From an uncultured Ruminococcus sp. (lineage in GTDB: Bacteria; Bacillota; Clostridia; Monoglobales; Monoglobaceae): a DNA stretch of 56,251 nt. The stretch covers positions 1 through 56,251 of the forward strand of contig CACWIG010000008.1 in the NCBI GenBank assembly GCA_902760955.1. Reading direction: 5' to 3'. Positions 53,406 through 56,251 of the stretch are shown here, piece by piece (the first letter of the stretch is position 1; each line of letters opens with the position of its first letter). The notes beneath the pieces are model-generated. The model ran no database searches. It saw nothing but the letters and a program-made list of their open reading frames with translations, and was not told where the DNA came from. The position numbers and the translations under genes are program-made.

Positions 53406-54907
53406 TCTCCTGCGTGTGAGATACCTAATATCTCAAGCTCCTTTCCGTTTAATCCTACTCCTCTGAGCATAAGTCTGTTGCCGCGAAGGGACTCGATAGA
53501 GTTAATACCCATACCGCCCATAAGCTCTTTAATTTCGTGTTTCCAGGCTGTCATCAGGTTTACAAGACGCTTATAACCAATGTCGGGGTTCAATCTCTTT
53601 ACAAGCTCGGGTCTTTGTGTTGCAATACCCCAATTACACTTACCCGTCTGACAGGTTCTGCATAAGTGACAGCCAAGTGCAACCAACGCACTTGTGGCAA
53701 CATAACAAGCATCAGCACCAAGAGCAATAGCCTTTACAACATCAGATGCACTTCTGATACTTCCGCCCACAACAAGCGAAACATCATTTCTGATACCCTC
53801 ATCTCTCAAACGCTGGTCAACGCAAGCAAGAGCAAGCTCAATTGGGATACCCACATTATCTCTTATTCTTGTAGGCGCCGCACCTGTACCGCCTCTGAAA
53901 CCGTCAATTGCAATTATGTCCGCACCGCTTCTTGCAATACCGCTTGCTATTGCGGCAATATTGTGAACGGCAGCAACCTTAACTATAATAGGCTTTTTAT
54001 ACTCAGTTGCCTCTTTCAAAGAGTATACTAACTGTCGTAAATCTTCAATAGAATATATGTCGTGGTGAGGAGCAGGCGAAATCGCGTCCGACCCCTCAGG
54101 AATCATTCTTGTTCTTGAGACATCACCGACAATTTTCGCACCTGGTAGGTGTCCGCCTATACCTGGCTTTGCACCCTGTCCCATCTTGATTTCAACAGCA
54201 GCACCTGCCTCAAGATAGTCCTTATGTACACCGAAACGTCCCGACGCAACCTGAACGATTGTATTTTCGCCGTATACATAGAAGTCCTCGTGAAGTCCAC
54301 CCTCACCTGTGTTATAGTAAACACCAAGCTCCTGAGCCGCCCTTGCCAATGACTCGTGCGCGTTATAGCTTATGGAACCATAACTCATAGCAGAGAACAT
54401 AACAGGCATTGAAAGTTCAAGCTGAGGTGATGTTTCTGTTACCAACTTACCCTTTTCGTCCCTCTTTGGCATTGATGGCTTTTTGCCCAGGAATACCTTT
54501 GTTTCCATTGGTTCACGCAAGGGGTCGATAGATGGGTTTGTAACCTGTGATGCGTTAATCAAAATTCTGTCCCAATACACAGGCAACGGATTTGGATTAC
54601 CCATTGACGACAAGAGAACACCGCCGCTTTCCGCCTGCTTGTATATCTCCTTGATGGTCGCATTTGACCAGTTGGCATTTTCTCTGAAACTGCAATCATT
54701 TTTAACAATTTTAAGCGCTCTGACAGGACATAACGAAACGCATCTGTGACAGTTTACACATTTTGATTCGTCGCTTAAAAGAAGTCCTCTTTCAGGGTCA
54801 AAGCTGTGTACCTCGTTGGCACATTGTCGCTCGCACACTCTGCACTTAATACATCTGTTTTCATCCCTTATTACTTCAAACTCGGGATATATATAATTAA
54901 TTCCCAT
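53402..54907 (-). CDS. Glutamate synthase FMN-binding (GltB2/GltS) subunit
   Basis: 501 residues. An N-terminal ferredoxin domain (CIKCRVCERQCA, CVNCHRCVSLCP) precedes the FMN-binding synthase barrel with KMGQGAKPGIGGHLPG, SPAPHHDIYSIEDLRQL and DGFRGGTGAAPTRIRD. The [3Fe-4S] cluster cysteines are in CHLCRTCQTGKCNWG near residue 415. This is the archaeal-type split glutamate synthase core, which aminates 2-oxoglutarate. It starts at the base that ends GltB1. Confidence 0.94.
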   Translation of the reverse strand: MGINYIYPEFEVIRDENRCIKCRVCERQCANEVHSFDPERGLLLSDESKCVNCHRCVSLCPVRALKIVKNDCSFRENANWSNATIKEIYKQAESGGVLLSSMGNPNPLPVYWDRILINASQVTNPSIDPLREPMETKVFLGKKPSMPKRDEKGKLVTETSPQLELSMPVMFSAMSYGSISYNAHESLARAAQELGVYYNTGEGGLHEDFYVYGENTIVQVASGRFGVHKDYLEAGAAVEIKMGQGAKPGIGGHLPGAKIVGDVSRTRMIPEGSDAISPAPHHDIYSIEDLRQLVYSLKEATEYKKPIIVKVAAVHNIAAIASGIARSGADIIAIDGFRGGTGAAPTRIRDNVGIPIELALACVDQRLRDEGIRNDVSLVVGGSIRSASDVVKAIALGADACYVATSALVALGCHLCRTCQTGKCNWGIATQRPELVKRLNPDIGYKRLVNLMTAWKHEIKELMGGMGINSIESLRGNRLMLRGVGLNGKELEILGISHAGE

Positions 54908-55995
54908 TAATATGCACCTTCCTTAACTCTGACTATTACAGGCTCGCCGCCCGCAGGAGAATAAACATTTTTAATGTTTGGCTCCATTGCAACGATAGCC
55001 GCCTCTTCGCTTGCCATATATACCTTGTCGTCCTTTTCGGCTGTTACCATACTACGCAATTTAAGTCTGTCATTCAACGCCATAAGTCCGCCGTTAAATC
55101 CCAATATAATCGAAAACGGACCTGTAATCAGCAAACTGCTGTATACACATCTCAAATACTTAAGAACGTCTTTATCCTCACGCTCTTCTATGGTGCTCCA
55201 GAAAGGTGCGGCAATTACCGACGCAGCCTCTTCAAGTGTCAAGCCCTGCTTTCTGATAAGGTAGTCGGCTATGTATGTAATAACCTCTGTATCAGTCTGA
55301 AGTGTGCACTTATAACCAAACATCTCTATAAAACGTCTGTTGGCATCATAAGACGAAATCTCTCCATTGTGAACAATAGTGTAATCCAACAAACCAAAGG
55401 GGTGAGCACCGCCCCACCAGCCTGGTGTATTGGTCGGATAACGTCCGTGTGCTGTCCAGGAATACGCCTCATATTCCTCAAGTCTGTAAAACTCTCCTAC
55501 ATCCTCAGGAAAGCCAACAGCCTTAAATGCGCCCATATTCTTACCGCTTGAAAATACATAGGCACCCTTTACCTCTGTATTTATCTTCATAACAGTACAA
55601 GCCATATATTCCTTTTCGTCAAGCTGTACTCTTGCCAGAACAGAGGCAAGCGGATTTACAAAATATCTCCAAATCAAAGGTTCATCCGTAATGTTTTTAT
55701 GCTTCCTTGTAGGTATATTCTCTGCTCTGACAATTTCAAAACCTTCTTTTAAAAACTGTTCGCACTCGTGTCTTGAGGTATTATCATCATAAAATATATG
55801 CAGAGCGTAAAAATCCTTATATTCGGGATATATTCCGTAAGCAGCAAAGCCACCGCCAAGACCGTTGGATCGGTCGTGCATAGGCCGCATACTTTCAATT
55901 ATTTTTTCTCCCGTCATTCTGTTTCCGTCACGTGATATAACTGCTGATATGGCACAGCCTGACGGTATCCTGACTTGTCCCTCTTTAAGTTTCAT
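54907..55995 (-). CDS. Glutamate synthase glutaminase (GltB1) subunit
   Basis: 362 residues of class II glutamine amidotransferase. The nucleophile is probably Cys14 in RIPSGCAISAVI, which implies removal of a short propeptide as in large GltB proteins. Other marks are GRYPTNTPGWWGGAHPFG, VHNGEISSYDANRRF and QTDTEVITYIADYL. The ATG at 55995 has AAAGGCGG upstream; longer in-frame extensions run into the leader terminator and are rejected. It is the first gene of the glt-glnA operon. Confidence 0.92.
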   Translation of the reverse strand: MKLKEGQVRIPSGCAISAVISRDGNRMTGEKIIESMRPMHDRSNGLGGGFAAYGIYPEYKDFYALHIFYDDNTSRHECEQFLKEGFEIVRAENIPTRKHKNITDEPLIWRYFVNPLASVLARVQLDEKEYMACTVMKINTEVKGAYVFSSGKNMGAFKAVGFPEDVGEFYRLEEYEAYSWTAHGRYPTNTPGWWGGAHPFGLLDYTIVHNGEISSYDANRRFIEMFGYKCTLQTDTEVITYIADYLIRKQGLTLEEAASVIAAPFWSTIEEREDKDVLKYLRCVYSSLLITGPFSIILGFNGGLMALNDRLKLRSMVTAEKDDKVYMASEEAAIVAMEPNIKNVYSPAGGEPVIVRVKEGAY

Positions 55996-56024
55996 AAAAC
56001 ATCCGCCTTTCAAAATTTTACAAT

Positions 56025-56077
56025 AAAAAAAGAAGATGCCGATTTTTGGGCACAACGTCCCAAAAATAAACATCTTC
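56025..56077 (-). terminator. Leader terminator upstream of the glt operon, likely attenuator
   Basis: On the minus strand GAAGATG (56071-56077) pairs with CATCTTC (56032-56038). An inner ATTTTTGGG/CCCAAAAAT stem sits within it, and a run of seven T residues follows. It lies inside the predicted 5' leader, starting about 10 bases after the expected transcription start. A competing hairpin, ATAAAC/GTTTAT (56066-56083), would hold the GAAGATG arm in its loop, so the two structures exclude each other. Confidence 0.8.
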
Positions 56078-56092
56078 GTTTATACTCAGATT

Positions 56093-56121
56093 ATTATATC
56101 ACGTTATTTATTTCTTGTCAA
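56093..56121 (-). promoter_or_regulatory. Consensus sigma-A promoter of the glt-glnA operon
   Basis: On the minus strand: TTGACA (56116-56121), 17 bases, TATAAT (56093-56098), both exact consensus. A promoter this strong followed at once by a terminator suggests control after initiation. Confidence 0.92.
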
Positions 56122-56251
56122 GCAGAATAACATAAAATTTTGCCGTTTATACTCTGTAGTTGTCAAACATATGTTACATTTACACTCAAAAAAGTGATAA
56201 CATAGTTTTGCTTAAATCCCATAACTGCTTTTAAACTTAAATCGGATTGTC
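56122..56251. other. Upstream region of the glt promoter, no gene seen
   Basis: AT-rich and without a credible open frame. A nested imperfect inverted repeat lies at about 56170-56203: ATGTTA with TAACAT around CACT/AGTG. It could bind a regulator. The window ends here, so an upstream gene cannot be ruled out. Confidence 0.5.

Overview
The window looks like a chromosomal segment of a strictly anaerobic, spore-forming member of the Clostridia (Firmicutes), probably a gut or rumen lineage. The evidence is the low to moderate GC, AGGAGG-type ribosome binding sites, SpoVT, a large (Bacillus/Clostridium type) SRP RNA, tRNAs with encoded CCA, two [FeFe]-hydrogenase homologues, ferredoxin-dependent 2-oxoacid oxidoreductase and many other Fe-S proteins. 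No phage, integrase, intact transposase or CRISPR array is visible. Species cannot be named from the sequence alone.

Layout. 1-3.2 kb: a repeat-rich end with a secreted BspA-type leucine-rich repeat protein and a Val-Asp-Phe-Gly tRNA operon. 3.2-12.2 kb, minus strand: lepA, hemW, hslO, an AEC transporter, ybaB, a PHP hydrolase, dnaX and the SRP RNA. 12.3-20.4 kb, plus strand: tsaE, tsaB, a D,D-carboxypeptidase, a Ser-rich membrane protein, pyrH, frr, uppS, cdsA and a Na/Pi cotransporter. 20.4-27.1 kb, minus strand: one operon joining a branched-chain aminotransferase, a four-subunit 2-oxoacid:ferredoxin oxidoreductase, a MinD-like ATPase, an XRE-cupin regulator and an acyl-CoA ligase. This suggests ferredoxin-linked interconversion of (branched-chain) carboxylic acids and amino acids. 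27.1-29 kb: an amidohydrolase, a small membrane protein and spoVT.

29.6-47.2 kb, minus strand, is the most interesting part. It is a compact, nearly gapless run of 18 genes that probably forms one transcription unit. In order of transcription it encodes two thioredoxin-like [2Fe-2S] ferredoxins, a PAS-containing sensory [FeFe]-hydrogenase (HydS type), a SpoIIE/PP2C phosphatase, a second [FeFe]-hydrogenase (group B type), a malate/lactate-type dehydrogenase with a malate-type specificity residue, fumarase, HdrB, HdrC, HdrA, an MvhD-like protein, two paralogous FlxB/C-like Fe-S proteins, FlxA, a fumarate reductase Fe-S subunit and flavoprotein, and a dicarboxylate/amino-acid-type transporter. 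I read this as a soluble malate-fumarate-succinate electron sink in which a heterodisulfide-reductase-like HdrABC-FlxABCD module feeds a membrane-anchor-free fumarate reductase, possibly by flavin-based electron bifurcation from NADH to fumarate and ferredoxin, under H2-responsive control. Two inverted copies of a ~140-bp MITE-like element flank the whole block.

47.5-56.1 kb, minus strand: a nitrogen-assimilation operon with a split, archaeal-type glutamate synthase (GltB1, GltB2, ferredoxin, FAD oxidoreductase, GltB3), a divergent glutamine synthetase, an ANTAR antiterminator and CTP synthase. It is preceded by a consensus promoter and a leader terminator that overlaps a competing hairpin, a likely antitermination switch.

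The intergenic regions hold several families of small palindromic or MITE-like repeats. One family keeps a constant CCCTACA flank while the stem sequence changes.
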